Made by a program: the position numbers and the translations under genes. From contig CAXXVF010000002.1 of the NCBI GenBank assembly GCA_963663605.2, positions 1,054,001-1,118,000 on the forward strand: DNA of 64,000 bases, read 5' to 3'. Below, in pieces: positions 53,701 through 63,000 of the stretch. Position 1 is the first letter of the stretch; every line of letters begins with the position of its first letter. The stretch comes from Sporobacter sp963663605 (GTDB lineage: Bacteria; Bacillota; Clostridia; Oscillospirales; Oscillospiraceae). The notes below the pieces were generated by a model that saw nothing but the letters and a program-made list of their open reading frames with translations, did not search any database and had not been told where the DNA came from.

Positions 53701-53924
53701 AGATATCCGTCTGAAAACCCGCTTCCCGATACCGTGACGTCGTTGTCGATCTTCACCGGAGTGATGCCGCCGTTTCTGGGCACATTGATCTGTGTCGTAT
53801 CATTGAATCCAGAAACGGATACCGATGCCGCAAAAGCAGTCGACAGGCTGCCGCTGAATATAGATATCAGCATAAACAGCGCCAACAGCAACGACAACTT
53901 TTTCATTTTTCTCTTTCTCTTCAC
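44703..53924 (-). CDS. Giant SLH-anchored surface protein 3 (~3073 aa)
   Basis: The product has a signal peptide (KKLSLLLALFMLISIFSGSLSTAFA) and an adhesin-like module (about 35-340) homologous to the tip of protein 2. Six FN3 domains follow (about 385-950), then an Ig-like stalk diverged from that of proteins 1 and 2 (about 950-1750). Seven atrophied-Ig units lie at about 1755-2455 and a beta-rich segment at about 2455-2880. Three SLH domains close the protein (from about 2885: DVKGHWAAEDV, ITRAEFAAILVRALG, DTITREQAMTMLLRAM, FITRAQAAATVRRLL). SLH domains bind pyruvylated secondary wall polymer. GTG 53924 is chosen because GGAAGGAAGG precedes it and the signal peptide follows. Confidence 0.93.
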   Translation of the reverse strand: MKRKRKMKKLSLLLALFMLISIFSGSLSTAFAASVSVSGFNDTTQINVPRNGGITPVKIDNDVTVSGSGFSDGYLLFDNVSGASSGDVLSILSDSNPNAYGAISLVGNTVYLGTGSGRKQIGSIDETLNGENGKDLKILFSTPLPNGGFEAGENNWTFYNDFIRLSGDSNTTTGWLWSSSQNYTTIEVKTKNPYFNYNWVDPPDGSSSYMYMKINALIEARYGTLHGPKITSNPFQANNGDYVSLNYYAKNTGDKYDVYGYIKDTSTGARQQLFYQRGDETNGWQEVNAKINLPSSSNFVFEFICGSQDGTGGRVISSELLIDNVRVLSDLVTANVVTNVARRVALTGVSQEPRTSSLVRTYKLTAVDSYGTSTTSSTAATVNIHTYPATPSLTMSAQSGTTDTVNASWSASGAASYDVYLDGSLYLNNTSLTSRTITGLSPNEACTIRVVGINNMGETDGVTRTKYSLAAVPTLTATASSTNSVTLEIGNQGNPAGTAYRVEYALNGTDGWTAATNFTLISSAGDNTAYTVTGLQPNTTYYFRVMARNGDSINTAYSGTASRITAPGAPNPIAAEAKSETSDSLNVSWTQPAGAVSYDVFCDGSKEVDATADTSAVLTGFDPNSAHDIYVVATNAGGDSIDSGTVTRYTLPAVPSLTLGDVTTDTISITISKNGNPEFTMYRLEQSVDGENWTPIEDYTFWAGDTATKSYTAIQLNSGTAYYYRIKARNEDQVECAYSETVGKATLPTAPTGLTVTPGAETSDTLFVSWTAPVGAESYDVYRKAVGEENFTKIEASYTSTLLADTGLTPNRQYSYYIVAKNTSGESAASDTVSRYTYAAVPGIGSSNSGDTNNLTIDPVGNPQSESAANPDGTGYFIQYSTDDGTTWENFGDWIYYLTPQHQDISSGLTYSYRVKAVNGDGVETAYSGTASARSNEDPVITVLTPAEDIYRSAVSGYTGFTLTGTVADDDSDVVTVTATIDGVAKKTVVNATPEGVPWSLSWDIATDTISESTYSSIAVNGSDGFGGNGTANWGQLLYVDRSGPALPVITANTNWTNADSVPVTIADGADTVAGADFTQYKLSGATESDWTTYEGAFSVTAAGETTVTARTTDAVGNIGAEQTAVIKIDRTAPVGGSVLIYATDGTPGFTSSQIINLVISAADSGGAGSTPSEMQISNSEDFSESTWETYTANRDNWSLSAGDGNKTVYVRFRDAVGNISPVISGTAVMDGAPPTIEISSPSRFSARKGMTVTYELTINEECTLTGINSGDTSKIEITTAGSFSEADITAITSGVTVTDVDATHRTVTIQIPAGLSESEGTIGIRILAGAAEDSAGNLSALTVGNASFVIDTIPPNNQNVLFPASVTVQGGQGVNLAACSEDCEGGYDSDSVRFTSVSLYGTGYDGADPADGTTITSTHGRSTVINAPTEPGTYYLYVIDAAGNISSASTAVLTVKNDGPTLAITGPSETNVKSDSSVEYIVTYSADTTSITLAAADVALVTTGTANAYVSVSDVDGQPLQKRVTLSNLMGEGTVCIRIAAGSAADLQGNPALNSDISDPVTVDNTAPSVTELSFLSDNDTDTAYAHKGNTLTLQFAADEELNAATGTIGEALVTFARTTIDGGQSVWTSTYPIPADTAMEDGSQVTFTIVMTDLAGNTAGTVTEADTSDSVTLDFTSPVLTITGDTDALGRYNDGVTVTFNEGTCVLKNTDTGEENVVESGAVVYDEGNFTVTVTDSAGFTSQETFTISYGNNVLTQDIAALEIGYADGDSAGSVTQNITLPMLSGSGADVTWEIVSGTAVSLAGIDSEATASYEAAVTRPNHDADDAAVVLKASITVDGLTEEKTFTLTIKKQSDDSDGLGDVRDDAEYARITYAYGDSQNSVTQDIALSAIGLLHGSALTWASDSENIVIAETAAGGAFTGTVTQPALGEPDVTVTLTVTATDPEDAEKTAEQTFVLTVKAIELTDSEKASEDYEHVDVTYAEGDSADSVTQDLTFAADVPNGSTVTWTSSNTDYVSNTGVVTRPAEDAGNKDVTITATITNGTATITKTFSVTVARADELSESDALTQDVNALEIGYYGSDSAASVTTHVTLPTSGAQGSVITWASDNAAIASDGTVLRSADGDVAVTLTATVTNGEEQDMKTFNLTVKQTNDDDILQQISDDTDTLCIVYADGDNQQSVTQDLILRTAGANGCTIEWASSNAAVVAPDGTVTAPNGDVTVTLTATVKKYSDSIGYWVNRTKEFTVVVSQEGNMAVQRDLDDIEIGYAAGDSAASVTASMYLATAGSTGCVITWTSSNTGYVTTTGKVIRPGPDDNDKKITLTATITNTLTGESKNKVFDITVKKMTDRDAVEYAARKLTIDEAFSFSGSDIWESVTDLFLMLNSGAYDTSITWTSGNPGVITISDTIQDGKQVANVTRPTGGDVNVILTATITRNSTTVTKNYLLVVKEEGSTKTTIRETQVGINYELSTDSDNDQLPAYRTTVTQNGEQQYIDTAIFEPDVVDGLVSGMNPGGDEESRTVSVNMPLLGDEGSGDRTDEQAVEVPADVMNTLSEHNAQLQINSGFADITVPSGSISNLAGSGADLYFRINPIEDGEDQEAIENAAVIKLGSDSSMIGVPLMIETNYTEATYVTIPFGDAGITNYDGLKIYISHSDGTEEILTGTLVYREGSATPYGIQFLITRFSEFQIVETPVAAAIGGGGGGSGDEDSSGGTTASGSEIEESFKSGGSYTVEGTGALKAEFEAGDIDLEDLYKGLGSGASGENVDITFTLGGQDTEGAERTGGILSAAGLSMVGTPFTLGVEAAYDGNTVAFTAFEDYVDILVPLEDGQQITTAVRVGEDGSIIHIPTEVITLEGAYYASIHTLVPGTFALIWNPVEMDDVKGHWAAEDVNDMASRLVVEGVGGNMFSPDKDITRAEFAAILVRALGLLRGVGDESFNDVSSGDWYCEYIETAVYYGLILGYGDGRFGPNDTITREQAMTMLLRAMSLTGLDTSIPAGASDALSDFTDSGELSDYAVPGAAGCVGTGVILGMDEDGSILSPKTFITRAQAAATVRRLLQYSAMID

Positions 53925-54023
53925 AGCAATCCTTCCTTCCCTCATAGCAGCAAGTATTGTTTTTTCATGTCCTGAGTCTTTATATTTGTTTATATGAATA
54001 TCCGTAAACAGTACGGTTATTTC

Positions 54024-57000
54024 CTACACAAGATCATCATCTATCCACTGCGTGACAGTCTCGCTGCCATCGGCGTTGATGGTGTACTTATGGGTTTTTG
54101 AGGCCTCTTCGACCTGTCCGCAGTACCAGCTTCCTTCAGGAACATCCGGGAATATATGCGCCCCGTCGTCGATCGGTCCCCTGTAAAGCATGCGGTTTAT
54201 GATGGTCACGGCTTCGCATCGAAGGATATAGGCGCCCGGTTTGAAGGTTCCGTCCTCATATCCGTTGATGATATGCATACGGCGCACCTCTTCGATCGTG
54301 CTCATGGCCCAGCTGTCCGCAATGTCCGTGAAATGCATTTCAAGCGGCAGCACCGAATTGTCGCGTTCGATCAGGAAATAGCGGGCGATAATCGTGGCGA
54401 ACTCCGCACGGGTGATGGGCGCGTCCGTGCCGAAAGTACCGTCTTCATACCCGTTCATCAGTCCGATTTTTGAAACCGCCTGTATGTACCTGGCCGCCCA
54501 ATGGCCTGCCGGCACATCATGATATCCCGTTTGTGAACTGGTTACGTCCAGATCGAGAAGACGTGCGAAAACAGCGGCGGTCTCCGCCCGTGTGATATTG
54601 TTGCCGGCTTTAAAGGTGCCGTCTTCATATCCTTTGATATAGCGTTCGTGCAGCCCCTCAAAACGGTTCGAGTAAAGGAGAATGTACACAAAGGACGTAT
54701 CGTCTTCCGGGTTTATCAGCGTCCCCGTTCCGGTAATGGCGGCATATATCTCCACCCGGCGCTCTTTTTGGTACATCGGCCCGGCTTCCAGCACAAAACT
54801 CAGCGAATCGAGCGTGTCCGGCGCGAGGTCTTCTACCGTCCATATGATCCGGCTGCCCGTTACCGTCCCGCCGCCGCTGTCTTTCACCGTCAATCCGTAT
54901 GGAACCGTGACGGTGATCGTCGCTTCTGAAACATTCGTATCGGATTTGTTCATATAGCGGACGGTAAGGGTCACATCGCCGCCCTCTTCGACTTTCATGG
55001 CTTCGGACTCTATCTCCACCGCCAGATCGTGTTCGTTTACGTCCGTATCCGTTGACGACGTACCGCCGCCCGGGACGGCGCTCTTCGACATCTGGAAATC
55101 GTGCCTTACAATCGCCGTATAAACGCTGATCGTTGCGCTTGTATAGGTCGTGTATCCCGCCTTCGCTGCCACGATGTAATAGTCCGTCTGCGGGAAAACC
55201 ATAAACGCGTACTTACCGTTTGCGTCGCTCGACTGCGGATTGGCGTTATTCGCCGGCGAGAATCCCGCAACAAGCGGGAGCGGCACCAGCGTGCCGGGCG
55301 TGAGCCCTGCGGCCTTGTTACGCGCCGTATCGGCATAATACAGCTCGACGTTGACGCCCGAGATGACAGCGCCCGTGGATTTATCCGTTATCGTTCCATA
55401 CGGGTCTATCAGCACCTGGCTGATGTTCAGTTCCCCGTCTTCCGTGATGGTTATTTCCGTACTGCCGACGATGATGGTTGAGCCGTCCTCCATCTCGTAG
55501 GTAACATACAGTTCATACGTCCCCACCGACAATCCGTCGGCCCTGAATACACCGGTTTCTTCATTTATGCCGACCTCGGCTTTATTGCCGTTTTCGTCTT
55601 CGATCTCAAGCTTCATGCCGCTGCCGGTTAAATCATCCTGGATGCATGTCGAACCGTCCGTCTGCTCTAATATCACAATGCCGGTTGCAGACTTTGAGGG
55701 TTTGTATATTTCATCTCCGGTGCCGATATCGTCTACTTTGACCTCTTCTTCTACAGTGATTTCATATTCAACGCCGCCGACCTCTGTTTTCTTTGTAATC
55801 TTGACAGAATAATCGACGTTTCCTTTCGGCAGCGCAATTCTGTACCGGCCGTCCGAACCGGTGACCTGCGTTTTTATAAAGCCGATATCGTCGTTGTAAA
55901 CCGTGACCACGGCGCCTTCGACCGGCGTGTTGCTGTTGCCGTCCGTGACGGTCCCCTCCACAAATCCGGGCGCAAATGTTACGTTAATCGCCGCGGTGCC
56001 ATATAGTTTTCTCGCTTCATCGTTGACCGATACCGTAACCGGCACCTCGATTATATCAACGCCGGACATATCTTCCGAAATATACACGACTTCGGCCGTG
56101 CCGTCCGCTCCTGTATCGGCGGCTGCAACGCCGTTTTTAAAGCTGCCCTTTTCGGAATAGAACGTCAGCGTAACGCCGCTGATGGGATTGCCTTCACTGT
56201 CCGTGACCGTTGCGGTCAAAACAGCTTCGTCCTTCCCGTCCCCAAGGATTTCCGTCGGGTCGGCGGACAGCTCGAGATAGAATTTCGCAAGCAGGAAGTC
56301 CTCCGTAATCGTACCGGTCGCGTTGTTTTCAAACGATACGTCCGTTACTCTGGAGTTGTCGTTATATCCGTCCGCGCGCACTTTTACGGTGTATTTCCCG
56401 ACCGACAAGTTGTCAAACCGGTAAACGCCGTCGGCACCGGTCGTTGCCGATGTAATCTCATTTCCGTCCAGATCAAGCAGGTACACCGACGCGCCGTCAA
56501 TGGCGGCGTTCGTTTCTGCGTCGCGAACGGTGCCGGTCAATACCAGCTGACTGCTTCCCACTACCGTTACTGTGAATTGCTTCGTCGGCGACGTGTCGAC
56601 GCCCGAAAAGGCTGTTCCGCCGTCATCTTTCAATGTAACGGAAACCGTCGCCGTACCACTGGCCGCCGCCGCGGGCGTAAAGGTCAGCGTCCCGTCTGCG
56701 CTGACGGCGGGCGTCACGGCAAAAACGCCGTCATTGTCCGTCGTTATGACAAATGTGAGGGTTTGACCGCTTTCGTCGGACGGGCCTTTGGAAACTTCCG
56801 TTGCCCAACCGGTAATCGTCTTCGCGCCGGTGTTTTCACCGACTGTCAAATCGCTCCCCGCTTCAAATGCCGGCACGTCGTTTACCGGCGTCACCGTGAT
56901 GGTGAAGGTGTGGCTGATCGACGTGTCGACGCCGCCGTTTGCTGTCCCGTCGTCATCGCGCAGGACGACCGTCACCGTCGCCGTGCCGTTGGCGTTCAAG

Positions 57001-60000
57001 GCCGGCGTGAACGTGATCTCGCCCGTGGATGCGTCGATAGCCGGGGCTGCGCTGAACAGATTCGTGTTCCCCGCCACACTCGTGACGGCCGTGTCCGTTA
57101 TGCTGAACGTATGTGTCTGTGTTTCGTTTGTCGGACCCACGTCGATGCTCGCCGTATTTACCCACTGTCCCGAATAGCCGCCGGAATCCTCGTTGACCGT
57201 GATGTTACCCGTATCCGTGAATACCGGCTGGTCGTTGACGGACAGCACCGTGATCGTGAAGCTCACGCTGCCGCTGTCGTCGTCGCCGCTGTAATCCGTC
57301 CCGCCGTCGTCTTGCAAATAAATCGTTACCGTTGACGTGCCGTAGGCATCGTCAGCCGGGGTATAGGTCAACTGTCCGCTCGCGTCCACCGCGGGCGCGC
57401 CGCCTGAAGCAAACAGGCCGGCGTTCGTGTGGCCCAGATGGAAGCTCAGTGTCTGGCCGCTTTCATTGGACGGGCCTTTGGATATGTTCGTCGCCCAGCC
57501 CGCGACTGTCTGCGTGCCGCAGTCCTCCGAAACTTCCTGATCGGCGCCCGCCGTGAACGACGGCGCGTCGTTCACCGAGCGTATGACGATGTCAAAGGTT
57601 TTTGTGACGTCGTTTGTCCCGTCGCTCAATTTTACGCTCACCGTTGTCGTGCCGTAGGCGTCCGCCGCCGGCGTGAAGGTCAGCTGCCCGCCGGTCGTCA
57701 GTACCGGTACGGACGCAAACAGCGAAGCGTCGTACCCCGACAGCGTGAACGTCAGCGTCTGGGTGCTTTCATCCGTCCCGCCGCCCGTCGTGATCCCGGT
57801 CACGTACGTCGCGTTCGTATACGCACCGCTGTCTTCATCCACAGTGACCGTGCCGCCCAGTGTGTACGTCGGCGCGTCGTTTACCGGCGTCACCGTGATA
57901 GTGAAGGTGTGATCCTCGGAGGTGTCGACGCCGCCGTTTGCTGTCCCGTCGTCATCGCGCAGGACGACCGTTACCGTCGCCGTGCCGCTGGCGTTCAAGG
58001 CCGGCGTAAACGTGACCGCGCCCGTGGATGCGTCAATCGCCGGGGCAACGCTGAACAGGTTCGTGTTCCCCGCCACGCTCGTGACGGCCGTATTCGTTAT
58101 GCTGAACGTATGTGTCTGCGTTTCGTTTGTCGGCCCGACGTCGATGCTCGCTGTATTTACCCACTGCCCCGAATAAGCGCCGGAATCTTCGTTGACCGTT
58201 ATGTCCCCCGCATCCGTGAACACCGGCTGATCGTTGACGGGCAGCACCGTGATCGTGAAGCTCACGCTGTCGCTGTCGTCGTCGCCCCCGTTATCTGTTC
58301 CGCCGTCGTCTTCTAAGTAGATCGTCACCGTCGAAGTGCCGTAGGCGTCCGCCGCCGGTGTATATGTCAGCTGTCCGCTCGCGTCCACCGCGGGCGCACC
58401 GCCTATTGCAAACAGGCCGGCGTTCGTGTGGCCCAGGTGGAACGTGAGGGTCTGGCCGCTTTCATTGTCCGGGCCTTTTGAGATATCCGTCGCCCAGCCC
58501 TGAACCGTCTGCGTGCCGCAGTCCTCCGAAACCTCCTGATCGGTGCCCGCCGTGAACGACGGCGCGTCGTTGACCGAGCGTATAACAATGTCAAAGGTTT
58601 TTGTGACGTCGTTCGTCCCGTCGCTCAGTACGACGGTCACCGTGGTCGTGCCGTGCGCGTCCGCCGCCGGTGTGAACGTCAGCTGCCCGCCGGTCGTCAG
58701 CACCGGTACGGACGCAAACAGTGATGCGTCGTACCCCGACAGCGTGAACGTCAGCGTCTGGGTGCTCTCGTCCGTGCCGCCGCCCGTCGTGATCCCGGTC
58801 GCGTACGTTGCGTTCGTATACGCACCGCTGTCTTCATCCACAGTGACCGTGCCGCCCAGTGTGTACGTCGGCGCGTCGTTTACCGGCGTCACCGTGATAG
58901 TGAAGGTGTGATCCTCGGAGGTGTCGACGCCGCCGTTTGCTGTCCCGTCGTCATCGCGCAGGACGACCGTTACCGTCGCCGTGCCGCTGGCGTTCAAGGC
59001 CGGCGTAAACGTGACCGCGCCCGTGGATGCGTCAATCGCCGGGGCAACGCTGAACAGGTTCGTGTTCCCCGCCACGCTCGTGACGGCCGTATTCGTTATG
59101 CTGAACGTATGTGTCTGCGTTTCGTTTGTCGGCCCGACGTCGATGCTCGCTGTATTTACCCACTGCCCCGAATAAGCGCCGGAATCTTCGTTGACCGTTA
59201 TGTCCCCCGCATCCGTGAACACCGGCTGATCGTTGACGGAGCGTATAACAATGTCAAAGGTTTTTGTGACGTCGTTTGTTCCGTCGCTCAGTACGACGGT
59301 CACCGTCGTCGTGCCGTAGGCGTCGTCCGCCGGCGTGAAGGTCAGCTGCCCGCCGGTCGTCAGTACCGGTACGGACGCAAACAGCGAAGCGTCGTAGCCC
59401 GACAGTGTGAACGTCAGCGTCTCATCGCTCTCGTCCGTGCCGCCGCCCGTCGTGATGCCGGTCGCGTACGTCGCGTTCGTATACGCACCGCTGTCTTCGT
59501 CCACCGTGACCGTGCCGCCCAGCGTGTACGTCGGCGCGTCGTTTACCGGCGTCACCGTGATAATGAAGGTGTGGTCGATTGACGTGTCGACGCCGCCGTT
59601 TGCTGTCCCGTCGTCATCGCGCAGGACGACCGTCACCGTCGCCGTGCCGTTTGCGTCTCCAGCCGGCGTAAACGTGATCTCGCCCGTGGATGCGTCAATA
59701 GCCGGGGCGACGCTGAAGAGATTCGTGTTCCCCGCCACGCTCGTGACGGTCGTATTCGTTATGCTGAATGTGTGCGTCTGCGTTTCGTTTGTCGGGCCGA
59801 CGTCGATGCTCGCCGTAGTCGCCCACTGCTCCGAATAGCCGCCGGAATCCTCGTTGACCGTTATGTCCCCCGTATCGGTGAATACCGGCTGATCGTTGAC
59901 GGACAGCACCGTGATCGTGAAGCTTACGCTGTCGCTGTCGTCGTCGCCGCCGTTATCCGTTCCGCCGTCGTCTTTTAAGTAGATCGTCACCGTCGACGTG

Positions 60001-63000
60001 CCGTAGGCATCGTCCGCCGGTGTATAGGTCAGCTGTCCGCTCGCGTCCACCGCGGGCGCGCCGCCTGAAGCAAACAGGCCGGCGTTCGTGTGGCCCAGGT
60101 GGAACGTGAGGGTCTGACCGCTTTCATTGTCCGGGCCTTTGGATATGTTCGTCGCCCAGCCGGGAATCGTCTGCGCGCCGCAGTCCTCCGAAACCTCCTG
60201 ATCGGCGCCCGCCGTGAACGACGGCGCGTCGTTCACCGAGCGTATAACAATGTCAAAGGTTTTTGTGACGTCGTTCGTCCCGTCGCTCAGTACGACGGTC
60301 ACCGTGGTCGTGCCGTGCGCGTCCGCCGCCGGTGTGAACGTCAGCTGCCCGCCGGTCGTCAGCACCGGTACGGACGCAAACAGTGATGCGTCGTACCCCG
60401 ACAGCGTGAACGTCAGCGTCTCATCGCTCTCGTCCGTGCCGCCGCCCGTCGTGATCCCGGTCGCGTACGTTGCGTTCGTATACGCACCGCTGTCTTCATC
60501 CACCGTGACCGTGCCGCCCAGCGTGTACGTCGGCGCGTCGTTCACCGGCGTCACCGTGATGGTGAAGGTGTGATCCTCGGAGGTGTCGACGCCGCCGTTT
60601 TCTGTCCCGTCGTCATCGCGCAGGACGACCGTCACCGTCGCCGTGCCGCTGGCGTTCAAGGCCGGCGTGAATGTAATCTCACCCGTGGATGCGTCAATGG
60701 CCGGGGCAACGCTGAAGAGCGACGTGTTCCCCGCCACGCTCGTGACGGCCGTATCCGTTATGCTGAACGTATGCGTCTGCGTTTCGTTTATCGGGCCTAC
60801 GTCGATGCTCGCCGTATTCGCCCACTGTCCCGAATAAGCGCCGGAATCCTCGTTGACCGTTATGTCCCCCGCATCCGTGAACACCGGCTGGTCGTTGACG
60901 GGCAGCACCGTGATCGTGAAGGTCACGCTGTCGCTGTCGTCGTCGCCCCCGTTATCTGTTCCGCCGTCGTCTTTTAAGTAGATCGTCACCGTCGACGTGC
61001 CGTAGGCATCGTCCGCCGGTGTATAGGTCAGCTGTCCGCTCGCGTCCACCGCGGGCGCGCCGCCTGAAGCAAACAGGCCGGCGTTCGTGTGGCCCAGGTG
61101 GAACGTGAGGGTCTGACCGCTTTCATTGTCCGGGCCTTTGGATATGTTCGTCGCCCAGCCCGCGACTGTCTGCGTGCCGCAGTCCTCCGAAACCTCCTGA
61201 TCGGCGCCCGCCGTGAACGACGGCGCGTCGTTCACCGGCGTGATGTTAACAGTGAACGTGCTCGTATCAAACAGTTCTCCCGGGTCGGTAACCGTCAGCG
61301 TCACCTCTATGCTGCCGTTTTGGTCGGCGGCCGGCGTGACCTTGACGGTGCGTTCCGCGCCGTTGCCGACGAATACGATATTATCGTTAGGAATGACCGT
61401 ACCGTCCGCCGCTCCGGTAACCGCCAGCGTCGTAACGTCATTGTCGATATCGCCGACCGTGAATGTGATCGTGTTTGTGGACGTGTCTTCCAAAATCGTC
61501 TGATCCGCAATCGCGGAGATGGTCGGCGCGTCGTTCACCGGCGTGACCGTCAAGGTAAAGCTCTTCTGTGAATACTTTCCGTCGCTGTCCGTCACTTTTA
61601 CGGTAATGAGGGCGCTGCCGTTGGCATCCGCTTTCGGTGTGAGCGTCATCCAGCGCGCGCCGGTCTTCTCGTTCGTGCCGAACACGATGCCGTCCGTATC
61701 GATCAGATCGGGATTGCCTGAAACGGCGGAAAGCGTAAGCTCGGAAAGCGCGTTGTCTATATCGTCAATCGTGACGGCGATCTGTCCGGTAGCGCCGTCT
61801 TCTAAAATCGTCTGATTATCAATCGCGGATATGGCCGGCGCGTCGTTCACCGGTGTGACATGCACGACAAACGTGCCCGTTCCGGTATTGAACGCCGGTT
61901 CTCCGTCATCCGCTGTCAGCGTTATGGTCACGTCGCCGCTGGCGTTGGCCGCGGGAACGACTTTTACCGTCCGCTCCGCCCCGTTGCCCGCGAGGACGAT
62001 GCTTGCCACCTTGCCGGCGTCGCTCGACGCTGCCGACATCGTAATATCCGCAGCATCGTTATCGATGTCGGATATGGTGTAGTATAAAATCTCCGTACTG
62101 CCGTCCTCGGGTATCGTCTGCTCATCCGGCGGCAACACGACCGGCGCGTCGTTCACCGGGAGCACCGTCACGTAGAAATAGGCGTTTCTCGTGGAATTGC
62201 CGTCGCTGACATAAACGGTGATGCGTACGGTCCCGTACTTATCAGCCGCCGGCGTCACGGTAACGGTGCGGTTGGCGCCGCTGCCGCCGAATGTGATGCC
62301 GCTTAACGGCACGAGCGTCGTATTGTTTGACGCGGCGGTGATCGTCAGCGCGTCGGGGCCGGATTCTTCATCGCCGACCGTAAACGCGAGGGGTGCCGTG
62401 CTGGTGTCCTCGTCGATGGTCACCGTCGTGGACAGCGCGGTGCCGTTTGATTCGTGATCGTTGATCGTCGGCGTATCGTTGACCGGCGAGACCGTGACGG
62501 TTACGGTAACGCTGTCTGTTTTCACGTCTCCCGTAACCGTGCCGTCGATGCCGCTGTCCGTAACGGTAACGGTGATCTCGGTTTCGGACTGGAAGTCGTC
62601 CACAGGCGTGACCACCATCGTGCGGCTGTCTCCGCTGCCGCCGAACGCGACGGCGGCGATCTCCGTTTCGTCCCAGGAACCGCTGAGCGTGAGCGTCCCG
62701 TCGTCGTCTTCAATATCGCTTACGGTGAAGTTAAACGTATTGCCGGCGCTGTCTTCGTTGATCGTCCAGGTTTCCTCGGCCGTTATGACGGGCGCGTCGT
62801 TGACCGGCGTGATGGTCACGGTGACGAGCGCCACGTTGGAGTTGAGCCCGCCGCTGTCCTGTGTTTTGAACGTGAAGTAATCCGTGCCGTTTACATTGGC
62901 GGCCGGCGTGAAGGTATACGTGCCGTTTTCATTGAACACGATCGTTCCCTTACTCGGCGCCTGTATGACGGTGAAGGCCTGCGCGTCGCCGTCCACGTCT

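Noticed and set aside
33480..53990. Many long plus-strand open frames opposite the surface genes (for example at 33915, 35139, 39015, 40773, 49852 and 50646)
   Set aside because: They lie antisense to well-supported giant genes, are Arg/Val/Ser-biased products of the GC-rich opposite strand, lack ribosome sites, and are duplicated only because the underlying coding block is duplicated.
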